Shown here: positions 56,056 through 64,000 of the stretch, in pieces
Position numbering within the stretch: position 1 is the first letter of the stretch
How the letters are laid out: each line of letters opens with the position of its first letter
NCBI RefSeq assembly: GCF_000182925.2
Contig: NC_026502.1
Location: forward strand, 1,178,001 to 1,242,000
Source: Neurospora crassa OR74A
Lineage: Eukaryota > Ascomycota > Sordariomycetes > Sordariales > Sordariaceae
Direction: 5' to 3'
Length of the DNA: 64,000 nt
Translations under genes and position numbers: made by a program
The notes under the pieces: model-generated
Seen by the model: the letters and a program-made list of their open reading frames with translations, nothing else
What the model was told of the DNA's origin: nothing
Database searches by the model: none

Positions 56056-56070
56056 AGAGGGCTTATAACC
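56056..56070 (-). promoter_or_regulatory. Copia-2 primer-binding site (half tRNA-iMet)
   Basis: On the minus strand GGTTATAAGCCCTCT directly follows the 5' LTR, identical to the Copia-1 site although the LTRs are unrelated. It is complementary to the anticodon arm of initiator tRNA-Met with one RIP-type change. Confidence 0.75.
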
Positions 56071-56254
56071 TGTAAGACTATCGAGATCAAGCGGTTGGAT
56101 ACAATTAATTGAGTACTATTAAGGAGAAAGAGGGAGACTAGCAAAGTCTAGAAGGCTAGATATAGTGCGGTCTAGGCAGGGCACAGAGTGGGGACTAGGC
56201 TGTGCCCAGTCCAGTGAATGGCTCAGCCCAGTGAATGCCCGGGACCCACCAACA
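56071..56254 (-). repeat. Copia-2 5' LTR
   Basis: 184 bp, plus-strand TGTAAGACTATCGAG to CCACCAACA, followed by GTTAT. Confidence 0.92.
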
Positions 56255-56259
56255 GTTAT

Positions 56260-57390
56260 GCGTTTACGAAAATGGATTGGTAGGAGTGTGCGGAGCGGTG
56301 TGTAAGGATTGGGGTGGTGGTTGGGGTGGTGGTTGTAGTGAGAAAGGCAAGGGTTTGAAATGTAGGACAGAATATTTTCGTTTGTATAAATCCAACCGTA
56401 CACAGGCCACAACCCAGAATCCAGTTGTACACGGGCTACAATCTAGGATCTAGCCTTGTACGGGCTACGGAAGGGTCGCAGTTCTGTTGCCCCGAATACT
56501 AGTTACTCTACTAGTAGTAACCCACTAGCCCCTACTACTACCTCCCCTAGCGCTTCGCCTATTAGTTCCCCCTCTATTCGCTTTAGTACTTTACTCCCTA
56601 GCCCTCCTTCCTACTACTCCTCTCCGTTAGCGCTGGCCCCCTTAACGCCCTTCCTTTATATTCCAACATACCCCTTTCCCCTCGTTACTACTCCCCGCCC
56701 TTCTAACTCTTACTTTATAAAAAAGTATTAATATAATATTAATCTTTTTTCCTTTTTACCATTCCCTTAAGGTCTTTATTCTATTATTAATTTATTATTA
56801 ACCCTTTTACTATAGTATAAATACAAGGAATCCGTTATCCCTTATATTATATATTTCAATACGGAGCGGGCTTATTATATAGTATTTAGTTATATTATAT
56901 ATACTAACTATTATAATAATAGTAAATAGTACAATCAGGTATCGCTCTTAACCCTACGTATATTTGCTATTTAGGAGGCGGCGGTGGGTATTATAAATAA
57001 GGCGGCGGTAAAGGATAACTTTAATCAATATATAAATATTTAGAGAAATATTATTAAATTCCATAAAAAGGTATTTATCGACCGGTATATTACTTTTACC
57101 TCCTCCTTTTTTTCTCTCTTCCTATTTAAAAACTTTAGTATTAACTTTTTCTTTCTTTTTTTTTCTTTTGATTATAAGTACTTTTATTATACTAAAGCGG
57201 CGTCCCCCCTACCTCCTTCCTCCCCGTTGGCAGTGCCTTTCCCCTACAAATTGCAGGCGAGTTGGACGAATATAATTATTTTAGAAGTTAAAATAGATAT
57301 GATAGGGTTAGGAAATAATTATAGGCGTAAGGTTTAAAAGAAGTAGAAAAGTTCAATACTAATATTCTTCCCTTCCTCTTTCTTTATAGT
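56260..57390. other. Unassigned stretch between Copia-2 and Gypsy-4 pol
   Basis: 56260-56470 is a low-RIP, GC-richer block with imperfect repeats of a GTACACGGGCTACAA-like unit (56400-56475) and GGTGGTTGGGGT units. A plus-strand open frame at 56456-56731 encodes a serine/threonine/proline-rich peptide (SVAPNTSYSTSSNPLAPTTT and similar). It may be real or a by-product of CT-rich sequence. 56740-57390 is AT-rich with nothing recognised. Because Gypsy-4 reads leftward, this should hold its 3' noncoding part and perhaps its 3' LTR, but no partner LTR is visible. Confidence 0.4.
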
Positions 57391-57394
57391 TGAT

Positions 57395-58575
57395 ACTACT
57401 ATTTTTTGTGTTTCATAATGAAATATTCTACTAGTTTACTATTAATAATAGTTAAACTATATTTAATTTCGAAGCGGTTTAGTATTGTAGTATTAATTAT
57501 TAGTTATAAGGGTTCTTAAATCCATTCTACTTATCCTACCTACTTTATCAATACTTCTTTATATCCCTTCTTCGTTTAATAATATAAAATTTCTTTTATA
57601 AAATATTACTTTTTACTATCGATTATAATACTTGGAGGATAGGGATTAGTAATTGTTTATTTTAGTAGGGGATTATTTCGAATATGTTTTAGGAGATTTA
57701 TGTAAAATCTATTAAAGACCCTAATAGTAAAATTAGTAAGCTCTACTCCGTATAAGTTGAGAATTTTTGAAATTATATATTTAGCGTATACCTAATTTAA
57801 CTTCTCTTTAGGGCGTTCGGTTTCAAAGTTTTTAAGGTTTAATTAATTCTTATCCCCTTCTTTAATACTTTAGCCGGTTATCTTTTACAGTTTATAAAAT
57901 ACTCCTAATTTTATACCGAAACAATTATTATTATTTAATGAAAATCTGTAATTTACTATAATCATATAATAAAGCCTTCAGCTCTCTTCTATAGGTCTAT
58001 AAGTTTAGCTCCTATAGGTTAAGTAGCGACTACTATAGGGGATTATAGGTAGTAGCTATAGGTAGCGAAGAATAGTAATATTCTAATTATAGTGCTTATT
58101 TGATTATTAATTACTAATTATATAGTAGGGTACTAATAATTTTAATTATTCTAAATATATATTATAAAGATTCTTAAAAAGATTTATACCTTTTAATTTA
58201 TATATTCTGGCCCGCCGTCCGTTTAGGCGTGAAATACTATATTTAATTATTATTCTACCCTAAAGAGGTTATAAAAATCTTCCTAAAAGCTACTAATTTA
58301 ATTAGGACTTCTATTATTAATAATAAATTAGAGCTAGCTATAGTAGTATATAAAGTATTATAGAAAAGTTTTAGCAATTGCTCCTACTTCTATAGTAGGT
58401 ATAGGCCTTAAAATTATTACTTTATCAAATTGGTCTTTAATAATTAAGAGGTTTACACAGCCTCCTAAGTGTAGTAAATTAGTAATAAAATTCATTTAAA
58501 TATTTTTAAAGAATTAATTTAGGATCGGTAATAGTTTTAGCAGCCCTTTCTTTTAATTTCTCTAATATTTAACCT
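57395..58575 (-). pseudogene. Gypsy-4 integrase and chromodomain
   Basis: Minus-strand remnant. It starts near 58575 with KGLLKLLPIL and NFITNLLHLGG (family RxxGLLxPLPxP...MDFITxLP). QFDKVIILRPIPTIEVGAIA, QFIINNRSPN and VFHAQTDGGPE-like text (with stops) at 58.3-58.2 kb give the integrase core. The C-terminal section reads NFETERPKEKL, VYAKYTISKILNLYRVELTN, INLLKHIRNNPLLK, then KEILYYQTKKGYKEVLIK, a chromodomain, with the end near 57400. Upstream pol is missing: the integrase is cut at the LINE-1 insertions at about 58580, and the sequence beyond LINE-1 is a different element. Confidence 0.82.
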
Positions 58576-58580
58576 CTTCT

Positions 58581-59967
58581 ATAATTATAATAGTCTTATT
58601 CCCTATACTATAACTATAGCGCCTTATTGGCATAGGGTCCTTCTCTAGTTCTTTAGAGGGGAAAACCGTACGGTATTAAGCACCGCCGGATAAAAACCCC
58701 CAGCTCTATCTCGGTCGTAGTTCTCCACGCCGCTCCTACTTTACTTACAACTATAACAATTCTCACCCACTGCTATAGTAAATTAATTTGATCTCTTTTA
58801 CTACTATATTATCCTAATACTCAAATAATAAGGATAATAGGAATAGGACTAAATTAGGCGTACTACTTCCTTTACTACTTTTCTATTTTATTCCCTACTA
58901 TTCCTTTCTTCGCCGTCTCCCCGCTTCCCTATCCTATTTTCCTATTTATTACTCTACTTCTCTACTTCCTTATCCTATTTATAAATACTTCCTCCCTATT
59001 ATTTATTCTATTACCCTACAAATTTACTTCTATTTATAATAGCGCAAGGACCCCCTTCCTTTATTTATATAATCCCCTATATAGCGCCCCTTCTTAATCC
59101 TCCTTCTCCTTCTTCTTTATTGTAACCTCTAATAAGATAGTTTCCTCCGGCCGTTATTACCCTAGCCCGATCAATTTAATTTCCAACGTAGAAGGTCCCT
59201 CCCCTAGCGCGTCCCCGGGCCCTACGTTCCCTACAATCGTACTTCTAGAGTCTACGTTCCTTATTCGTACCCTTTATAATTTCCTTAATAGTTATCCTCC
59301 CCCGAACCGGTACAGCTTCCTTCTTCGTTCTCCTCGGCCCTTGTACTAATTTGACTAGTGTCGTTCGTAAGATTCCTTGCCTTTGCTATACTCTGGATCT
59401 CGCCTCCGTCCCGCGTGGCGTTTAATATTCTATTAATTAATTAAATTTATAGAAAACGATAAGGGATTGTAATTAGGCTAGTAAAATATTAAATTAAATA
59501 TTTGAGAGTTATTATTAGGGTGTATAAAGTTATATTAGTAAGAAATTTAGAAATGGAAATATTCTATTTGCTATTTAATTTCTACTTTAATAAAAGAATT
59601 TAAGCTTTTACAGAAAGGCTCGCCCGGACGGACTAAACCTAGTTCGTCCGGGGGATAGTAACTTAAGTTTATAATTATATTTGAATATAATAATTAAGAA
59701 GTCGATTATTTACTAATAAATTAAAAAGTAGTATAATTAAGGTTCGGTAGGCCGAAGTATAGGTGCTGATAGAGAAATTATTGGCGATAGTAGTTAATCC
59801 CCCCCTGGAATTAGGGACCTTATTACTACTATTATAAATCTTGAAACTAATAGTCGCTAACCGGGAGGAATAGTTAGAGAATATAATAAATTGGGAATAG
59901 GTATTGCGCTATGATTACTATTTAGCGGCGGCCGTAGTAAAATTAGAGTAATAGTATAAATTTATTA
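58581..59967 (-). mobile_element. LINE-1 copy with 5' inversion (twin-priming type)
   Basis: Two parts. 58581-59418 matches the 3' end of LINE-1 in minus orientation (aligning with 48643 onward and 59968 onward). 59423-59967 matches LINE-1 62140-62687 in the opposite orientation. The outer end of the inverted piece is the more 3' LINE position and the inner end the more 5' one, which is the geometry twin priming produces, with loss of about 1.3 kb of LINE sequence at the junction. The 59190-59420 part is RIP-poor. It abuts the tail of the longer LINE-1 copy, so it probably inserted into that AT-rich tail. Confidence 0.8.
59423..59967 (+). repeat. Inverted LINE-1 segment
   Basis: 545 bp homologous to the complement of 62140-62687 (shared blocks include AAGGGATTGTA, TAGTAAGAAATTTA, GAAATATTCTAT, GGCCGAAGTATA and GGGAGGAATAGTTA). 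It derives from the LINE ORF2 segment downstream of the RT palm. Confidence 0.88.
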
Positions 59968-62900
59968 ATTAATAGTCTTATTCCCTATGCTATAACTATA
60001 GCGCCTTATTGGTATGGGGTCCTTCTCTAATTCTCTAAAGGGGAAAACCGTACAGTATTAAGCACTGCCGGATGAAAACCCCCAGTTCTATCTCGGTTGT
60101 AATTCTCTACGCCGCTCCTACTTTACTTATAGCTATAATAATTCTTACCTACTACTATAATGAACTAATTTCGTCTTTCCTACTATTATATTATCCCAAC
60201 TCTAGAATAATAAGAATAATAGGAATAGGACCGGACTAAGCGTACTACTTTTTTTATTACCCTTTTATTTTACTCTCTACCGCTCTTTCCTCCGCCTTCT
60301 CCTTACTTCCCTATTTTATTTTCCTATTTATTACTTTACTTCTCCGCCTCCTTATTCTATTTATAAATACTTCTACCCTATTATTCATTCTATTACCCTA
60401 CGGATTTACCTTTATTTATAATAGTATAAAGATTTTCTTCCTTTATTTATATAATCCCCTACGCAATACCCCTTCTTAATCCTCCTTCTCCTTCTTCCTT
60501 ATTATAATTTCTAATAAAATAGCTTCCTCCGGTTATTATTATCCCAATCTGTTCGATTTAACCTCTAATATAGAAGGTCCCTCCCTTAATATATCCCTAA
60601 GCCCTACGTCCCCTACGGCCTTACTCCTAGAACCTATATTCTTTACTTATAACCTCCATAATTTCTTTAATAATTATTTTCTTTCGAATTAGTATAGTTT
60701 CCTTCTTCGTTCTCCTTAGTTTTTATATTAATTTAATTAATATTATTTATAAAATTCTTTACTTTTATTATACTTTAAATTTTACTTCCGTCCTACATTC
60801 TCATAATAAATTTAATTCCTTTAATAACTTCCGTAAAGTTATTACTCAAAAGATTTGCTTTATTTTTATAATTAGTAAATCCCTTACCCTTTATATTTCC
60901 TTCCCTTTATTATTATTTAATTTCTATTTTAACCGGCGGTACTTAAAATACTATTTATACCTATACTTACAAAATATATATATTAAATATTCCCCTTAGC
61001 CTTTTAATACCTATAATACTATTTAAACAATAGTTATTACTATAGCGTTAGGCGGCTAAAATAAGTTCAAATATAATTTAGATACTTTTATTTGTACTAT
61101 TAATAATTTTATTTATTATATATATATTTATTTAAAATAGAACAAATTACCTACTAATTATAAGTATCTTCTTTATATTATTAATTATAGTATTACCGAA
61201 TTTTAGTAAAAGGATTACTATAAATTAATTATAAGGAATACTTATTATAGTTATATCCCTTCTCTTCCCAATAGTAATACTATAAACCCAGTTCGGATTA
61301 TATTCGGCTCTAATAGTAATATAATTATTCTTATATATATTATATCCAGTAGTAGTAATTTTACTATTCTTACTCGTATAATTTCTAATTTTAGTAATAA
61401 TAATTCTATTCCTAGTAGCCCTATAGCCGTTGATATTCCTAACCGCCCCCTTATAAATAATAATTAAATGTAGTAGCGCTATAAGGTTACTACGAACTAA
61501 ATTCGTATAATAGAATTGCTCGAGTAGCTTCTTAGATATAATTAGGTACTTATTAAATAATATTCTTCGGTTTTTATTATAACTATAATTTAAATAGCTC
61601 CTATAATTAATATAATCATCTCCTCCCTATTCCTATCCTTTTATTTCAATATTATTAATATTCTATATTCTTCTTAAGAATACTTCATAATTCCTTCGTA
61701 TTACTCTTCCTCTAATTCAATTATCAAATAATATTCTTTAAACCTCCCTAATTTTAATACTCATAATAGGATTCTTTTAATTTTAATCCCATCGTTGAAA
61801 AATTCCTAGAATTCCTCTTTCGTTAGTAATTAAGCTTCTAAATTATTTTTGAAAATAGTATCTATATTAAAGTAATTTAGAATAATATAGGCGAAGGTTT
61901 CCTTTTCGAATTTGTAGGTATAAATAGGGGTTAGAACGTCCGGTACTTTCTTCTAATAAAGGAAAGCCCGAAGGCTAATAATTTCTATCCTAATTTAAAT
62001 AAAGAGGGAATTCTTCGCTTTAGTTAATAACTACGATTCTTCTTTATTTTTTTTAATTTTCAACATCTTCCTTTCTTTTTCTTTATACTAACTATATATT
62101 ATTAAATAGCCTTTCTATTAAGTTTAGGGGTAAGGTTAATAATAGTAAGTTTATACTATTGCCCTAATTTTATTATTACCGCCGTTAAATAATAATTATA
62201 GTATAATACCTATTTCTAATTTATTATATTTTTTAACTATTCCTCCCAATTAGTAATTATTAATTTTAAGACCTATAATAGTAGTATCGGGGTCCTTGAT
62301 TTAAGGGGGGAACTAGTTACTATTACTAGTAGTTTCTCTATTAATATTTATACTTCGGCCTATTGAATTTTAATTACGCTACTCTCTAATTTATTAGCGG
62401 GTAGCTGACCTTTAAATTATTATATTTAAATATAATTAAAAACTTAAATTATTATCCCCCGGATAAACTAGGCTTAGTCCGTTCGGGCGAATTTTTCTTT
62501 AAAGGCTTAAACTCTTTTGTTAAAGTAAAAGTTAAATAGTAGATAGAATATTTCTATTTTTAAATTTCTTACTAGTATCATTTTATATACCTTAGCGATA
62601 ATTTTTAAATACTTAATTTAGTATTTCGCTAACCCAACTACAATCCCTTATAATTTTCTATAAATTTTAGTCAATTAGTAGAATACCGAAGCTCTATATA
62701 TAATAACGCTATAAATATATTTAATCTATATTTCCTTTATGCGAATAAAGGAATAATCTTATATCTTCGCCACTAATTTTATAAATATATTTATTTAAAT
62801 TATTATTCTTTATTTTACTACTTTTGTATAAACCCTATAATTGAATTTATAGTTTAATTAAACCCTTAAGAATTATATTAATTCTATTAATTGAAATATA

Positions 62901-63572
62901 ATATCCCTAAGTTAGACAATTTCTATCCTTAGTACCCTCGTCCGTATAAAATATATTAATTCTATTTTAATTACTTCGAACTCTATACCTCTCGCCCCTA
63001 CTTATTCCGAATATACTTCTTATACTACCTATAGTATTTTGCAATTTTCTTTAGTAGTATAGGTTACTACTATAATATTAGTATTGTCTATAAAGTTAAT
63101 TATAATTATATTTAGGATTATTATTAATTTTTAGTATAATAGGGTAATAAAGAAAATAAATAGAATAGGGGAGAGGGGGGAGCCTTGTAGTACGCTTATA
63201 GTAATTATATGAGGGTAGGATATTTTATTATTAAAGAAGAAGGAGCTTCTTCTTCCGGTAATGAAGTTCGTTATTTACTTAATAATTTATATTAGGAATT
63301 ATATTTCCTATGGGGTATATACAAGCTATTTATAGTTAATTCTATTGAATGTTCTTTTTAGATTTAAGAGTATAAGGGATATTACGGCCCTGAATTTCTA
63401 AGTTATATATACTATATTAGTAATTACCCGGATTGTAAATTCTATTAATCAGCCTGCCGAATTGTTTATTTGGCCCTTTAGTAGGAAATTAAATTCTTTA
63501 ATTACTTATATAAATCCTTTAATTATAAATATTTTAAAGATTTTTCCTATATTATTAAGTAGCAATATTAGC
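59968..63572 (-). mobile_element. LINE-1, 5'-truncated, Tad1-like
   Basis: Non-LTR retrotransposon, minus strand, beginning inside the RT domain (RLILLLNNIGKIF, family YRPIALLNTxGK) at about 63572 and ending at the tail near 59968. ORF2 occupies about 61.5-63.57 kb and a ~1.5-kb 3' region follows (59968-61466). Two further copies of the 3' end are in the window (48643 and 58581). Heavily RIPped, including its 3' region, which is far better preserved in the copy at 48643. RT and the C-terminal zinc-finger type resemble fungal Tad1-like LINEs; the clade name is my inference. Confidence 0.85.
61530..63572 (-). pseudogene. LINE-1 ORF2: reverse transcriptase, C-terminal CCHC
   Basis: Minus strand. 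RT motifs: FNLLxKGQ, IEFTIRVITNIVY, KFRAVISLILLNLKRTFNRI, ITISVLQGSPLSPILF (family GVPQGSPLSPILF) at about 63180-63230, then INFIDNTNIIV and TYTTKENCKIL at 63030-63100 (FVDDTN changed to FIDNTN). Downstream: LLTKAKNS, SLRAFLYQKKVPDVLTPI, then CTCKFEKETFAHIILNC at about 61.97-61.92 kb, the C-terminal cysteine-histidine motif, and VLKLGRFKEYYLIIELEEE near the end. Missing upstream: endonuclease and ORF1. Multiple stops at Q/W codons. Confidence 0.85.
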
Positions 63573-63575
63573 CTC

Positions 63576-64000
63576 TTTCGACGGAACTACACTACGGTAC
63601 CACACGTGGCCCAGCACAGACGAAAATCCCGCGCTACATTATTTGTCGAAGGCTATGAGCTCCCTACTGGTATAGGCAAGAACCGGGAAGATAGGCCTAC
63701 GGGCATTTCTATTCGAGAGAAAAGTTCCAGAAGTAATAATGCTGTACTGCCGGTACGGCATAAGGAAAGAGACGTTCGAATACCTTGTACTAGAATGCCG
63801 GGAGACGGAGTAGACCTAACTATAGGGCGAGAACGCCTCTACGTAGCCAACTAACGAGGAAGAACTCTATAACGAACTCGAGACGAATACTAAACGGATT
63901 TTATAATAGGCCCTACGGTTAGGGAGGTTATAAGAGTACGAGTTGGTAATTAGAATTGAAAGAGCAAAGGAAATAGAAGAAGCGCTAGGAAGTATAAATT
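63576..64000 (+). pseudogene. LINE-2 ORF2 C-terminus (continues off the right edge)
   Basis: Plus-strand frame with a different LINE ORF2 end: PALHYLSKAMSSLLV, then ARTGKIGLRAFLFERKVPEV, a CxxC-type finger (YCRYGIRKETFEYLVLEC, expected CxCGxGxETxEHLxLxC), and EEELYNELETNTKRIL, ALRLGRLxEYELVIRIERAK, EIEEALGSIN up to the edge. RIP damage is mild compared with LINE-1, and the protein differs clearly, so it is a separate family. It starts abruptly next to the 5' end of LINE-1. The longer plus-strand frame at 63462-63854 is a different frame crossing the junction and is not the gene. Confidence 0.78.

Larger units (their letters stand above)
45524..56254 (-). mobile_element. Copia-2: Ty1/Copia element split by a LINE and MULE-2
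   Basis: 184-bp LTRs (45524-45707 and 56071-56254) with TG...CA ends and a perfect GTTAT duplication (45519-45523 and 56255-56259). Minus-strand coding order is gag, integrase, RT, RNase H. The primer-binding site at 56056-56070 equals that of Copia-1, and a G-rich tract (GGGGGTG on minus) abuts the left LTR. A truncated LINE (48643-50154) lies between integrase and RT, and MULE-2 (52199-55356) within gag. LTRs are well preserved. Confidence 0.92.

Noticed and set aside
48643-61466. Interpreting the three ~0.8-1.5 kb repeats as plus-strand elements sharing a 5' end
   Set aside because: The shared end has the variable AT tail and the other end varies in position; with LINE ORF2 contiguous on the minus strand, 5'-truncated minus-strand LINE copies explain everything.
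63462-63854. 130-residue plus-strand frame
   Set aside because: It joins antisense LINE-1 to a wrong frame of LINE-2; the true LINE-2 frame is another one with the ARTGKIGLRAFLF motif.

Overview
The window looks like a repeat-dense, AT-rich block from a filamentous ascomycete (Pezizomycotina) that has undergone repeat-induced point mutation (RIP). Almost every recognisable coding frame is broken where CAA, CAG or TGG codons have become stops. TpA is visibly enriched and CpA/TpG depleted, paired repeats differ almost only by C/T and G/A transitions, and short GC-richer islands survive at LTRs and element ends. I see no intact host gene, rRNA, confident tRNA or CRISPR array. The content is a nested stack of dead transposons, which suggests heterochromatin (centromere, subtelomere, accessory chromosome or AT-isochore). 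The exact species cannot be told.

Left stack (1-35.2 kb). Gypsy-2 (+) enters from the left edge and is split into four pieces (1-421, 7864-8094, 27921-29041, 32150-32388). Inside it sit Gypsy-1 (422-7863, minus, 5-bp target duplication AGTAT), a gag-only LTR element A (8095-27920, CTTCC) and MULE-1 (29042-32149, minus, 8-bp duplication). Element A contains Copia-1 (9196-26816, GCTAT), and Copia-1 contains an 11-kb Helitron (13421-24387, minus). Gypsy-2 itself ends inside a second Helitron (about 32.4-35.2 kb, +). That makes five levels: Helitron-2 > Gypsy-2 > element A > Copia-1 > Helitron-1.

Middle (35.2-44.5 kb). A low-complexity stretch is followed by Gypsy-3 (35753-44459, minus, TTCGG), a chromovirus with an unusually long, repeat-filled 3' segment.

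Right stack (44.5-64 kb). Copia-2 (45524-56254, minus, GTTAT) is split by a 5'-truncated LINE copy (48643-50154, 13-bp duplication) and by MULE-2 (52199-55356, +, 8-bp duplication). Next come an unassigned stretch, the integrase-chromodomain end of Gypsy-4 (minus), a LINE copy with an internal 5' inversion, a longer LINE-1 copy (minus, ORF2 reverse transcriptase to 3' end), and the C-terminal end of a different LINE (+) at the edge.

Points that stand out: (1) a ~550-600 bp module occurs in the 3' noncoding part of three unrelated elements (Copia-1, Gypsy-2, Helitron-1), each time in the host element's own orientation; (2) Helitron-1 has Helentron/Helitron2-style ends (terminal hairpin, asymmetric inverted repeats, apparent T|T target); (3) both Copia elements appear primed by a half initiator-tRNA-Met; (4) a LINE copy matches a twin-priming product; (5) two MULE families share a leader and transposase but have unrelated terminal repeats; (6) a GC-rich open frame lies antisense in the LINE 3' region. 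All assignments come from manual translation and manual repeat comparison; no database search was possible.
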